NCBI GenBank assembly: GCA_951799405.1
Contig: OX637344.1
Coordinates: 14,508,001-14,572,000, forward strand
Origin: Agapetus fuscipes
Taxonomy: Eukaryota > Arthropoda > Insecta > Trichoptera > Glossosomatidae
DNA: 64,000 nucleotides
Direction: 5' to 3'
The translations under genes and the position numbers were made by a program. Below the pieces are notes generated by a model. It had not been told where the DNA came from. It did not search any database and saw only the letters and a list, made by a program, of their open reading frames with translations. Shown in pieces: positions 30,935 to 39,773 of this stretch. Position 1 is the stretch's first letter. The number at the start of each line of letters is the position of its first letter.

Positions 30935-31110
30935 CGATAACGCTGGTTCGATTCCCGCGCCTAACTTTGACCATGGTTCAACATATGCCATCGGGTAATT
31001 ATTAATTAATAATTCACTTTAAAATAATAACTCAGTGTTAAATGATTATGATAATTCCTGTTTTTGATGATGCCAAATAAGTACCTAAATCAATTTCATT
31101 CCGTTTCAAT
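30935..31110 (+). mobile_element. SINE3, head damaged
   Basis: GCTGGTTCGATTCCCGC, ACTTTGACCATGGTTCAACA, ATTATTAATTAATAATTCAC. A single arm with no palindromic partner. Confidence 0.7.
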
Positions 31111-31212
31111 TTTTTTTTATGTAGGCAGCGCGAGTCGCATGAGCTGGAACGGGGCTAGGAGCGGGTTTACATTGTGCTCGTTAAGTAAGAAATAATAATG
31201 TTAGCAACTCAC

Positions 31213-31405
31213 TTGGCAGCATGTCGCAGTCCATGGCTGAGATGTGTCTCTGGTTGCTGGCCGCGTTGACGTTGACCATCAGAGCCGGCTGCACCATGGA
31301 ACCCCTCTGGTGCTGGAGCTGCTGATGATGGACCGCCCCAGCCTCTGCTCCGGCCACCAAACCCGCCATCACCATCCAGAACAGAGCGCGGCCACCGGAC
31401 GTCAC
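31213..31405 (-). CDS. Candidate first coding exon of a secreted host protein
   Basis: The minus-strand frame opens MTSGGRALFWMVMAGLVAGA. The hydrophobic stretch (about residues 7-20) followed by small residues (AEAG) looks like a signal peptide with cleavage near residue 23. About 40 mature residues follow (VHHQQLQHQRG..MDCDMLP). The codon after P is cut by GTGAGT, a near-consensus 5' splice site at 31212-31207, leaving phase 1. The exon sits in a G+C-rich island (about 31105-31450) that matches no repeat here. A second frame from M at 31445 is also open to the donor but looks low-complexity, so I prefer the signal-peptide frame. No downstream exon is recognised towards lower coordinates. 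Protein family unknown. Confidence 0.5.
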
Positions 31406-31460
31406 CGGTGATCAGGGTCTTGGCGTACACACGAGCGCGCTCCAATCTTGGCTTTCACAC

Positions 31461-31780
31461 TGGAAAATTCTTATCTCCAAACGCACTTTTACCAACAGTT
31501 TGAAATTGTCATTGTTTAAGATTTTGTTTATTTATAGTTTGTAGGTTTCTAAAGACAAACAAAAAAATATGTAGGTATAATCTAGATTTTTGGCAGTAAC
31601 TTTGTGAAAGATAAATTTTATAGTGTTATGTAAATAGCTAATGCTTATAGGTATTTAGGTAGGTAGGTGTGTCATTTATAGATGAAAAGGGTGTATTTAA
31701 GTAGGATTAATTAATATAAGTACCTAGGGTAAAGAGATATTCAAATTTATGTACTGGAAGCTTTTAGAAGACCGTCGTTG
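31461..31780. other. No gene seen
   Basis: Could hold 5' UTR or promoter of the minus-strand exon. GCAGTAACTTTGTGAAAG at 31597 recurs at 26398 as a repeat scrap. Confidence 0.35.
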
Positions 31781-31935
31781 TGGAAGGTTCCAAAAAAATT
31801 GGCTTCTAGTAACTACTATCTTTGGGGTATAAAGGGCTGCAAGCGGCTGCAGGAGTCAGTCTACATACGACAGTCTTCTTCTGAACGCGAAAGACAGTGT
31901 AAGTGAACGCCAACCAACTGTGAAATAAATGTAAA
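31781..31935 (+). promoter_or_regulatory. LTR- or promoter-like segment with TATA box
   Basis: GGAAGGTTCC (an inverted GAA/TTC pair as in heat-shock elements), then GTATAAAG at about 31827, then a G+C-rich leader (GGCTGCAAGCGGCTGCAGGA), then AATAAA at 31923. This order fits a solo LTR or a small promoter. No terminal TG..CA or target duplication was found. Confidence 0.3.
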
Positions 31936-32084
31936 TTGCTAGACCATAAATAAGAATTGTTAAAAAGAAATATAAATTGTTAAATAAATCTAAGTGTAAA
32001 AAAACATCCCGTAAAGAATACCAGTTTTTTTTAATTTGAAGACTATTTGAACCCTAAAAACACAACAATAGATTAAAATAAAAA

Positions 32085-32232
32085 TTACTTGGTTTTAATT
32101 CACGTGAGTTTTATTTTTCTATTAACAAAACTTTTTTATTTTACTAAGTTTCTGTTTACACCTGATTTTACAAAACGTGTATAGGTAAACAAAAATTAAA
32201 CTCGTGTGAATTGAAACCGAGTAATTACTATT
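32085..32232. mobile_element. Hairpin MITE, copy 2
   Basis: AAATTACTTGGTTTTAATTC..GTGAGTTTTATTTT mirrored by AAATTAAACTCGTGTGAATT..GAAACCGAGTAATTACT. Confidence 0.72.
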
Positions 32233-32361
32233 TTAATCTACCTATAAAAAATATACATAATTGAATAAAAAACATATCGAAAGAAGTCAAAACCTCACTT
32301 TTGAAAAAATGTAGATTTAATACCATTTGGCTTTGGGGTCCAAATAATATATATATCGATA

Positions 32362-32405
32362 TCTATAATCTCTAATCTAAGCTGCAAATACATTTTAACA
32401 TCTAT
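32362..32405 (-). mobile_element. RTE-B tail, terminal part (split)
   Basis: TCTATAATCTCTAATCTAAG onward; continues after the MITE at 32629. Confidence 0.82.
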
Positions 32406-32628
32406 GGGCCTGTTGCATCAAACTCTAAAAAATTAGAGTGATTTCTCCCAACAAATCAAAAATTTGGTTGCATACGTAGATCAGCTAATGTAATCATCTT
32501 TCCTGTTCAAATTCCATCATATTATTACCCACTTCCGAGAAATATTTAACCGAGGTCCTTGTAGCCGAATAAGCAATCAAATTTGATGTGTCAATCAAGT
32601 ATTGATTGGAGGTTGGTGCAACAGGCCC
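32406..32628. mobile_element. MITE with GGGCCTGTTGCA ends
   Basis: GGGCCTGTTGCATCAAAC and GGTTGGTGCAACAGGCCC are its inverted ends. Such ends are typical of PIF/Harbinger-type MITEs. Flanks (TAT, TTA) fit an altered 3-bp target. It is nested in RTE-B. Confidence 0.8.
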
Positions 32629-32834
32629 TTAGACTTTTATTAAAAGCATGCGCAAGGACACGCACATGTAGGTTTGCGCCTACACATTCTGTATGTGTGG
32701 ATGCAAATAAACAGAACCGCTCATTAACATAGACCTTGCAGCACCTGCCACCCTTTGCTGAAACAGAGTGGCATTGGCAAAAGTGAACCAATTTTTACGG
32801 TACGGGGGGTCAGCCTTATCCCAACTTATTAGTC
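32629..32834 (-). mobile_element. RTE-B tail, remainder (split)
   Basis: Up to CCAACTTATTAGTCAAAG; diverged (GTGGCATTGGCAAAAGTGAA). Confidence 0.82.
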
Positions 32835-32869
32835 AAAGAGTTTAGCAGGACACCTTAAAAGTAAAAGTG

Positions 32870-33147
32870 ACATATTGAGCTGACAGGGGTTTCTCAGATA
32901 AATATGAAATGTCGTTGACGGAAAAGTCGTGTGGACGAACTTTCGTGTGATCGATTTGTTTATGGACGAGCTATATTTGACCGATTTATAGTGACTTGGT
33001 ATCAATAACATCTAATGCGTGATTTTTTAAGGCTCTTGAGGTGCGAAACACAAAAAATGCACTCTCTAGTAAGTATGCGTACCTACTAACTAAAATTATA
33101 CTTACAGTACCCATATGCATACCAAGGTAAAATTGAATGAGTGACAT
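32870..33147 (+). repeat. Repeat E, plus copy
   Basis: GACGGAAAAGTCGTGTGGAC, AAGGCTCTTGAGGTGCGAAA, AATGCACTCTCTAGTAAG, CAGTACCCATATGCATAC. Reverse complement of 14565-15125. Part of it resembles the L2-like LINE/S1 tail (CTCTTGAGGTG). Confidence 0.7.
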
Positions 33148-33945
33148 ATGAAGCTTACATCGGTTGCACAGATAAATGCACATTTTTCCCTATTTTCTAC
33201 GAAAGTAACACTACAAAAGTATGAAAATGAAGAATGCACGTTTATGTTGAATGGTACGAAAGTTGAAATTGTGGATGAATTTAGATACTTGGGAAGTATG
33301 TTTGAGAAGAATGGAAAGATGACAAGAGAACTTGAGAATAGGGTGTGCAAGGGAAAGCAAGTGGTCGGTGCAATAGGAAGAATAGCAAAGAACAAGCGAT
33401 TGACGATGGATCTGAGAATGGCGGTACACAATGGCATATTGTTACCGACTTTGATGTATGGAAGTGAAGCATGGACAGTGAACGATAGCGAAATGAGTAA
33501 AGTATGTACGGTAGAAATGAAGCATTTGAGAAGCATGACAGGAAAAACTCTGAGGGATAGAGTTAGGAATGAATGGGTAAAAAAATAATGTAATTTGAAA
33601 GAGTATGTGAAAGTTAAGGTACAAAAGAATGTGATGAGATGGTTTGGGCATGTGGAAAGAATGAATGATGATAGACTGACAAAGTATGTATACAAAGAAA
33701 GTGTGAAAGGAAAAAGAGGGAAGGGACGACCGAGAAAAGTATGGAGTGATCAGATTGAGGAGATTGTGAAAGAATGGGATATACAAAGTGAGCGTAAAAG
33801 AAGAAAATGCATGAAAAAGGTGATGGATATGAATGAATTGAAAGAGGTATGTAAGGATAGGAAAAAATGGAGGCAACTCTGCAGAGGCTCTGGCCACCCC
33901 TAGCGGAATGGCGACAGAGTTACAGTTACAGTTACTTAAATATGA
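33148..33945 (+). pseudogene. RTE-A LINE C-terminal region with one nonsense codon
   Basis: One frame runs 33148-33903 and is broken only by TAA at 33586-33588, where the sister copy at 25391 has GAA. Visible blocks: EFRYLGSMFEKNGKM, ELENRVCKGKQVVGAIGRIA, ILLPTLMYGSEAWTVNDSEM, MTGKTLRDRVRNEW, MRWFGHVERMNDDRLTK, GKGRPRKVWSDQI, EWDIQSERKRRKC, KDRKKWRQLC. This is the thumb and C-terminal part of an RTE-like reverse transcriptase. The catalytic palm is absent upstream. The 3' end is CACCCCTAGCGGAATGG then an (ACAGTT) tail, the family's simple-repeat terminus. A frame on the opposite strand is only its antisense. Confidence 0.85.
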
Positions 33946-34249
33946 GAAGTTACACCAAATAAAATGGTTTATCCATGATTTCCCAAACCATTGAAATAGC
34001 ACTTATTCAGTTTTACTTTTAACACAAAGAATATGTACTAGCCTGCCTCCTTGTGCTACGCACGATTTCGGCATTCTAGTTTTTTTCATGTCCGGCTTCG
34101 TTAGTAGGTACTTAACACTTTAATCAATAAACTGTTTTTTTTTTAATATTGTGAATATTGTGAACATAATAATGTACCTACCTACCTACTACCAAAATAA
34201 CTATTTAATTTTAAGCGTCATGCAGTAGGTACAGTTTGCTTATATACCT

Positions 34250-34373
34250 AATCTAATCTAAGTTGCAAAGATATGTAGCATTGAGGATTCACAATAAATG
34301 CATTCTCACAAGCAGACACGTACAAGTTCGCGCTTGCACATGCCGCATGTGAACCTACAACACAAAAACCCAA
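34250..34373 (-). mobile_element. RTE-B tail, terminal 125 bp
   Basis: CTAATCTAATCTAAGTTGC to AACACAAAAACCC. Confidence 0.84.
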
Positions 34374-34503
34374 AATATACATACGAATGCAAAGAAATAA
34401 CATCAATGCTTCTTCCAGCATCTTTTCATGTGTTAAATAGGCACCTACTGTTTTTATCACGGCGAGTCAGATTTTGGATATCTATAAAGGCACTTAATTT
34501 ACG

Positions 34504-34630
34504 CGTGACCGGTTCGTAGTCTATTGGTTAACACTTTGGACTCGTCATTGGAAGGTCGTGGATTTGAACCCCACAGATTTTCTATTCATGAGTCCGAAGC
34601 TCTAACCACTCGACTACGGACCGGTCGGTA
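34504..34630. repeat. Inverted pair of S1 tRNA-like heads
   Basis: ACCGGTTCGTAGTCTATTGG..ACTTTGGACTCG is mirrored by GAGTCCGAAGCTCTAACCAC..TCGACTACGGACCGGTC. The plus head still has a recognisable B box (GATTTGAACCCC); the minus head is cut before its B box. Confidence 0.75.
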
Positions 34631-34709
34631 GGCACCAGCAAAAATTCGTCCAATTTCTTATGAACTGTATTGTATAAGGAATAAATTAAGTATTTCATTT
34701 AAGTCACCA

Positions 34710-34947
34710 TGTTCCTAGACTAATAGGTCGGTATGAGGCTGACCACCCATATAATGTAAATACAAATAGTTCATTTTGCCAATGTCACCCCGTGTCTCAG
34801 GTAAGGTTGGCAAGAGTTGCAGGGCTTATGTTCACTTGAAATTTAGTTTTTGTGTTGTAAGTCAGCATGCGAAGCGCGAACTTGTAGGTACGTATTTGCT
34901 AGTGGGAATGCATGTAATATGTATCTTTGCAACAAAGATTATAGATC
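34710..34947 (+). mobile_element. RTE-B LINE 3' tail
   Basis: TTCCTAGACTAATAGGTCGG to GCAACAAAGATTATAGAT. Confidence 0.85.
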
Positions 34948-35379
34948 ATGCTAGTATGAAAGATAAAAATAATCTTGAAATCTCCAAAAACAAGAAAAAG
35001 AAAAAGAAAAAAAAAAACAATTTAAATAAGTTGTTCCTCTTCTACCTATTAATTTGTTCCACCATCAAATACTTAAAAGTCACATAAGCCACTTTTTTAT
35101 TCCTAAACAATAAATTAATCTACCAAAAACGTAAAAAAAATGTAGGTATTTGAATACGAAATTATTATCACCTTTAACAAATAATAATGTTATTCACAAA
35201 AAAAATATATTTATTTACACTTTTTCTGATGTTCAATTTCACAAATGTATGAATTTCAATACGAAAGTTCATTCACACTATTAAAAAACTGAATTCTAAA
35301 CATATTATGAGCATATTTTACAATTTAAATTAATTAAACTATCGATTTTTAATTATTCTCGTAATTACGTGTTTACTTT
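34948..35379. other. A/T-rich, no repeat recognised
   Basis: An A/G-rich run at 34985-35020. Lies just upstream of the promoter-like island. Confidence 0.4.
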
Positions 35380-35566
35380 TACTATCACAGCGCACACCTT
35401 TGCACTACGACGTTCCGCCGCAAACAGCAAACTGACTGTTCATATTATAATTTTTAATGGTGGGGCGCGTGTCTGGTGACGCCCACAAGATTCCCGTTCT
35501 TTGATTGGTTGATTCCCTGCCAAGCTCCGCCCACATTGTGCGATGCCATCAGCTGTTTGTCACAAA
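35380..35566 (+). promoter_or_regulatory. CpG-rich candidate promoter of a host gene
   Basis: A sharp rise in G+C and CG in A/T-rich DNA (ACGACGTTCCGCCGC, GGGGCGCGTG). Contains GATTGGTTGATT (CCAAT-type), CCGCCCAC (GC-box-like), CAGCTG (E-box), and CAAAATGGCTGCC over the start codon, close to the YY1/Pho consensus. No TATA box. No match to any repeat in the window. Confidence 0.45.
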
Positions 35567-35586
35567 ATGGCTGCCGGCCGGCGCAG
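35567..35586 (+). CDS. Candidate 20-nt first coding exon (MAAGRR..)
   Basis: CAAAATGG has a good start context. Six codons give MAAGRR, and the seventh is split at CGCAG|GTAAGG, an excellent 5' splice site at 35587. Very short first coding exons with CpG promoters are common in animal genes. No second exon is recognised in the 28 kb downstream, so the intron is long or the call is wrong. Reading on without splicing meets no family. It would be divergent from the exon at 31213-31405. Confidence 0.33.
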
Positions 35587-35880
35587 GTAAGGTGCGCCGA
35601 AGGTATTTTTTATATTATTTTTCAATTGGATTTTTATTGCAATTTTTATTCTACTAGTGTACAAAAATCACAAAAATATTGATTGGGATTATTTTGTACA
35701 CAATTTTAAGTAAAGGAACTTCTCATAAAAATCTAAGAAAGCTACGATATGAAAAGTAAAAACGTAGTTTGTTTTTGAGATATTCTCAAATATCCAATAC
35801 TAGATGAGACATGTTATAAAAATTAGTACGTCAGTAAAAAAGTGAGTAGTAGGTACCTAAATAATAAGAAAGTAAGTAAG

Positions 35881-36077
35881 TCCGGTCGATAGCTCAGTGG
35901 TAGAGCGCTTGCATTCAATGTCGTGGGGCTGGAGTAAAAATGATTTCTCGTTTCGGTGTTTTATTTCAATCTCAAAATCAAAATACCGGTATGGATTAGG
36001 TACCTACTCAGCATTTACAAGAAATTAGAAAAGGGCTTCTCGGGAGAAGAGAAACCTAAGCTTCAAGTGAAGTGGCA
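35881..36077 (+). mobile_element. S2 SINE, shortened
   Basis: TCCGGTCGATAGCTCAGTGG, then missing the B-box half (GTCGTGGGGCTGG). Ends at AAGTGAAGTGGCA, where an S1 begins. Confidence 0.78.
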
Positions 36078-36313
36078 TTGACCGGTCCGTAGCTCAGTGG
36101 TAACACTGCGGACTCTGAATGGGAAGGTTGTGGGTTCGAATCCCGGCGGAGCACAAAAAATATACCATTTATATTTTCAAATTTGCTCTTCGCTGGGTTG
36201 AAAAATTCATAAACCTTTACCAATGACCGTTCACCAAAGGTCCATCCAGCCTTACAGGAACTGGGTCTTGCTTGAGTAGATATTGGCGCTTTGTTGCGAC
36301 GACCAAGCTCGTA
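36078..36313 (+). mobile_element. S1 SINE with a foreign LINE tail
   Basis: Clean tRNA-like head (CCGTAGCTCAGTGG, GGTTCGAATCCCGG) and body to GACGACCAAGCTCGT. It then passes directly into the tail at 36314-36405 instead of the usual GCAGAGGGCTCTTGAGG. Confidence 0.9.
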
Positions 36314-36405
36314 CACCTCTGCGGCACTACAACAAGTGTCATAGACCCCTAGAGTCTCTAGAATCTAGGGAGTCTCCCGCACCGGATTTCTTAAAAAAAA
36401 AAAAA
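36314..36405 (+). mobile_element. 3' terminus of the 48.9-kb LINE family plus poly(A)
   Basis: ACACCTCTGCGGCACTACAA, GTCATAGACCCC, GGGAGTCTCCCGCACCGGAT then TTCTTAAAA.. match 52112-52210, the last codons, stop and poly(A) of the intact LINE. Confidence 0.88.
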
Positions 36406-36407
36406 GT

Positions 36408-36525
36408 GGTGTGCGTAAGGCCAACCCACTTGTGAACAAAATAAATAGGTTGCATTCTACACATGCTGCCTGCGGAATTTGCACTTTGTACTTATAGGTA
36501 TGTGCAGCTAAGTTGCGTTTTTGTG
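36408..36525 (+). mobile_element. S2 SINE tail
   Basis: GTGTGCGTAAGGCCAACCC, AAATAAATAGGTTGC, CAGCTAAGTTGCGTTTTT. Confidence 0.65.
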
Positions 36526-36707
36526 TTGGCGTTTAAGTCCGTTAACAACTAAACAACCATATTGTACCTACACAGTGCCAATCTAATCACATAAGCTTAA
36601 TTGTCACTGACCAGAAAAACTAATTTGCTAATGACCCTGGTTACATACACGTGTGACGTTTGCACTCTTAGAATAATTCCAAATGTCACATTTGCCTTTG
36701 TAATAAA

Positions 36708-36835
36708 ACGCAACGCCAACTGAACTACGTTGCACATACTATGCAACTTATTACCGTATTGCACCCGGAAAGTTCGCATCTGTGGAATCTATTTATTTTC
36801 ATGCATAAGGAGGATGACCTTTAAAAATAAACCAG
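36708..36835 (-). mobile_element. S2 SINE tail, diverged
   Basis: AAACGCAACGCCAACTGAAC to GAATCTATTTATTTTCATGC. Confidence 0.6.
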
Positions 36836-37306
36836 AAATTCATAGTGACTCTTATTAAAAAATAAGATAAAAAGTCATTGGTACCTACCTATGGTCGAGC
36901 GGATTGAAATAATCGCAAGTTCGAACCACGCCTGCGCCGTGTCCTATAGACAATACCTTTGGTTCCCCGGTGCAACCGATGTCGACTGGAAAATAATGAA
37001 TGAATGGTTCATTGAAATATTAAATGATTTCTACTAAAATTAATAGACAAAACAAATATAACTAAACACTGTTTTTATTTTATACTTGATTTATTAATTG
37101 TATTTTAATAAATCTATACACGAACATTTTTGAAGATGATCAAGAGAGTTAAAACGTTTGTGTACATTAATTAAAATAAAATTAATAAAGCGAGTGAAAA
37201 TAAATGTTTAGTACCTACCTACCTATCTAAGAATTGTTTTGGTTATCTTAAATTTAGTAGAAATCAATTGATATTAATTTTCAGTGTTAATACCTACGCA
37301 ACTGTA
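36836..37306. other. No gene; tRNA-like scrap at 36890-36945
   Basis: GGTCGAGCGG followed 20 bp later by AAGTTCGAACC recalls A and B boxes, but they lie too close for a tRNA. The rest is A/T-rich. Confidence 0.35.
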
Positions 37307-38166
37307 CTGTACTGCAGCGGTTCCCGAATGGTGTTCCGCGGAACCCTGGGGTTCCGTAGAAGGCTCTCAGGGGTTCCGCGAAAATATTCAAGATTTCGAT
37401 GTTTTCTCTAGCACCTGCAAAACTTAAGCGTCACCTTGATACTAATCATCCTCACCTCAAAGATAAAAACATAAGTTTTTTTTAGTTAAAAAGTATCGAA
37501 TGGGTCCGAAATCCATTTAGGATTCATACCAAACCTTCAACAGTGACTGTCGGAGTATGAAAATTTAATTGATATTAAAAATTCATCCACACTCTTTCCA
37601 CAACTTTTCGAATCAAAAGCTACCACGAACCCGAGCCAATTTTGGTTTGGCCTGAAAAACGAATACCCGGGCATCGTCAAAAAGGCTATCATGGCGTTAC
37701 TTTCATCTATGTCAACTTATAGATGCGAGGCTGGGTTTTCAGCTTACGCCTACACGAAAAATAAGTTAAGAGTAGGCTGAATGCTGCACCAGACCTCCGA
37801 ATCCAATTGTCAGACATAAAACCTGACTTCAATGTTATTTTGTCAAAAACTATAAAAAGATTTCATTCTTCACATTAAGTTCATCTAACTAAAGTAAATA
37901 TCTTTTTGTTATAACTAAATATGTAAATATTTTTATCTTAAAAAGTATTTCTTTTAAAGTCAAACTATACTTACAAGATGCGAACACCAAGCCAAAAAGC
38001 CTCAGTATGGTGGGATCTCACGTAAAAAAACAATGTTACAGTTAGTTTACTTCTTACTTGAGCTCTAGGCCCTACTAGACTCTAGGCCTAGCTAGGGTAC
38101 CGCACAAAAATGGTGAGCCAAAAAGGGTACCGTAGCGAAAAGAATTCGGGAACCGCTGCTGTACTG
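37307..38166 (+). mobile_element. Decayed hAT transposon with perfect 8-bp target duplication
   Basis: CTGTACTG flanks both ends (37307-37314, 38159-38166). The inverted ends are CAGCGGTTCCCGAA and TTCGGGAACCGCTG. Inside, on the plus strand near 37610-37790, the frame reads FWFGLKNEYPGIVKKAIMAL then LSSMSTYRCEAGFSAYAYTK. This is the hAT C-terminal dimerisation motif as in ZBED5/Buster-type transposases (usual form 'TYLCE.GFS'). It hits a stop after NKLRVG. The rest of the transposase is deleted: 844 bp against 2.5-3 kb for a full element. Confidence 0.88.
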
Positions 38167-38455
38167 TACTGTATCCTGCCGCCGTTCCACTAGGGGTGGC
38201 CGGTAACTCCGCAGATGCGCCTCCACTTTTTTCTGTCCTTACAAACCACCTTAATTTCCTCAATATTCATCACCTTTTTCATATATACCTACTCTTCTCT
38301 TATTCTCACTCTGCAGGTTCCATTCTTTCGCAATCTCACCTATTTGGTCTAACCATTCTTTCCTCGGCCTTCCCCTTCCGCGCTTTCCTCTGACATTTCC
38401 TTTGTACACTTTCTTCGTTAGTCGTTCATCATCCATTCTTTCGAGATGTCCGGGC
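38167..38455 (-). pseudogene. RTE-C LINE C-terminal fragment
   Basis: On the minus strand: HLERMDDERLTKKVYKGNVR, GRGRPRKEWLDQIGEIAKEW, NLQSENKRR. Then the 3' end CACCCCTAGTGGAACGGC and an (ACAGT)n tail, into which the hAT element inserted. Confidence 0.82.
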
Positions 38456-38575
38456 AAACCAGGCAAAATATTAAATAGTGAATTATTAATTGATGATGTT
38501 AACATCTGTAGGTATCTGACCTGGCAAAATGGGTTTGTGAATTGCATTCCTCTTCACGAACTCATTTTATTAAAT
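38456..38575 (+). mobile_element. SINE3 distal fragment
   Basis: GAATTATTAATTGATGATGT, CTGACCTGGCAAAATGGG, GTGAATTGCATTCCTCTTCAC. Confidence 0.65.
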
Positions 38576-38678
38576 TAAAAAAAAATTAAAAAATTGTTAT
38601 TTGAAATCTTACTCTCAAGGTAAATGCATTTTATACCATGTCTTGCCCAGTCAATTATTTACGTACGTGTAGGTATGT

Positions 38679-38918
38679 GCCTTTATCAGGCGCGTGCATA
38701 GGGCATAGGCAAATACATTTCAGAATGAATGTTTTCTCCCATTCCTTTAAAATAACTCATGGAATTGACTGCAGTGCTAACGATGGCTCCAATAGAACTT
38801 AAATTTTGAATTTTAAATCTGAATATCAGGCTTAAATGTTTTTTTTTACCATAGATACATATATTGCCTACCTATTCGGCGCATGTGCCTGTATGGGATG
38901 CACGCCCCTGGCCTTTAT
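38679..38918. mobile_element. hAT-type MITE with perfect 8-bp target duplication
   Basis: GCCTTTAT on both sides (38679-38686, 38911-38918). Ends CAGGCGCGTGCATAGGGC and the mirror of CAGGGGCGTGCATCCC. 224 bp, no coding capacity. Confidence 0.87.
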
Positions 38919-39104
38919 GGAACACTCGCCCCTGCTATTCAGTACAGGCACCTAAGTACCTATTACACCCAGCAACGACGACTGCGCAAGCGCGAAAAGC
39001 CTTAAATGTAGGCATGCGCACTTCATCAAATCGTAGGTATAATGTACCTACTTAAAAGTAGATAGCTTACTGTAGAATGTTGGTATATTTTCAAACAAAA
39101 GATA

Positions 39105-39524
39105 TTCCTTGACTTATAGGTTGGTATGAGGCTGCAACTTTTGCCGAACATCCCTGAAACAGGGGTGAAATTGGCAAAGTGAACCATTTTTGCAGGATCT
39201 TTGGTCAGCCTCATACAAACTTATAAGTCAAGGAACAAACACAAGAAATTACATTTTTTATATCAACCAATTATAACATGTATGGACATAAAAAATAAAC
39301 AAAAAACCAATTTCAATTTAAAAAACCCTAGCCGCCAACATCACAGATTAGCCGCCATTTCTTTCTGTCCTTACACACTTTTTTCATTTCCTCCAGAGTC
39401 ATAACCTTCTTCATACAGACTCTCCTTTTATTATGACTCTGGATATTCCATTCATTCTCAATTTCGGAAATTTGGTCCATCCATATCTACCTTTCTCGGT
39501 CTTCCTCTACCACGACATCCGTCT
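39105..39524 (-). mobile_element. RTE-B LINE 3' end with inverted terminal scrap
   Basis: 39236-39524 is UTR and coding end on the minus strand (reverse of GRGRPRKVDMDQ-like codons). 39134-39235 is the first part of the tail. Instead of the normal terminus, 39105-39133 is the element's own start (TTCCTTGACTTATAGGTTGG) in the opposite orientation, giving a foldback. Confidence 0.8.
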
Positions 39525-39752
39525 ATAATCTAAGTTGCAAGGATATATTCATTCAAAGCTCTCAGATGTATGCCCACTAACAAACACGTGTAGTTCGCGC
39601 TTACAAATGCTGATTGTGTACTTACAAATAAAATCCAAACCTCAAATAAACATAAGCTCTGCAACTCTTGCCGACATTCCCTGAAACAGGGGTGACATTG
39701 GCAAAGTAAACCATTTTTTACAGTATGGGTGGTCAGCTATAAGTCGAGGAAT
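39525..39752 (-). mobile_element. RTE-B tail inserted into another RTE-B coding end
   Basis: The host reads CACGACATCCGTCTAT and is interrupted by the TATAATCTAAGTTGC tail. The unit ends at AAGTCGAGGAAT, lacking the usual CCAACC part. Confidence 0.82.
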
Positions 39753-39773
39753 TATACACTCTGTACCAAATAA

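Noticed and set aside
33102..33695. 197-codon minus-strand protein, and 33442-34002
   Set aside because: These are antisense frames of the RTE-A polymerase fragment; likewise 25404-25817 and the minus frames within 50288-52242.
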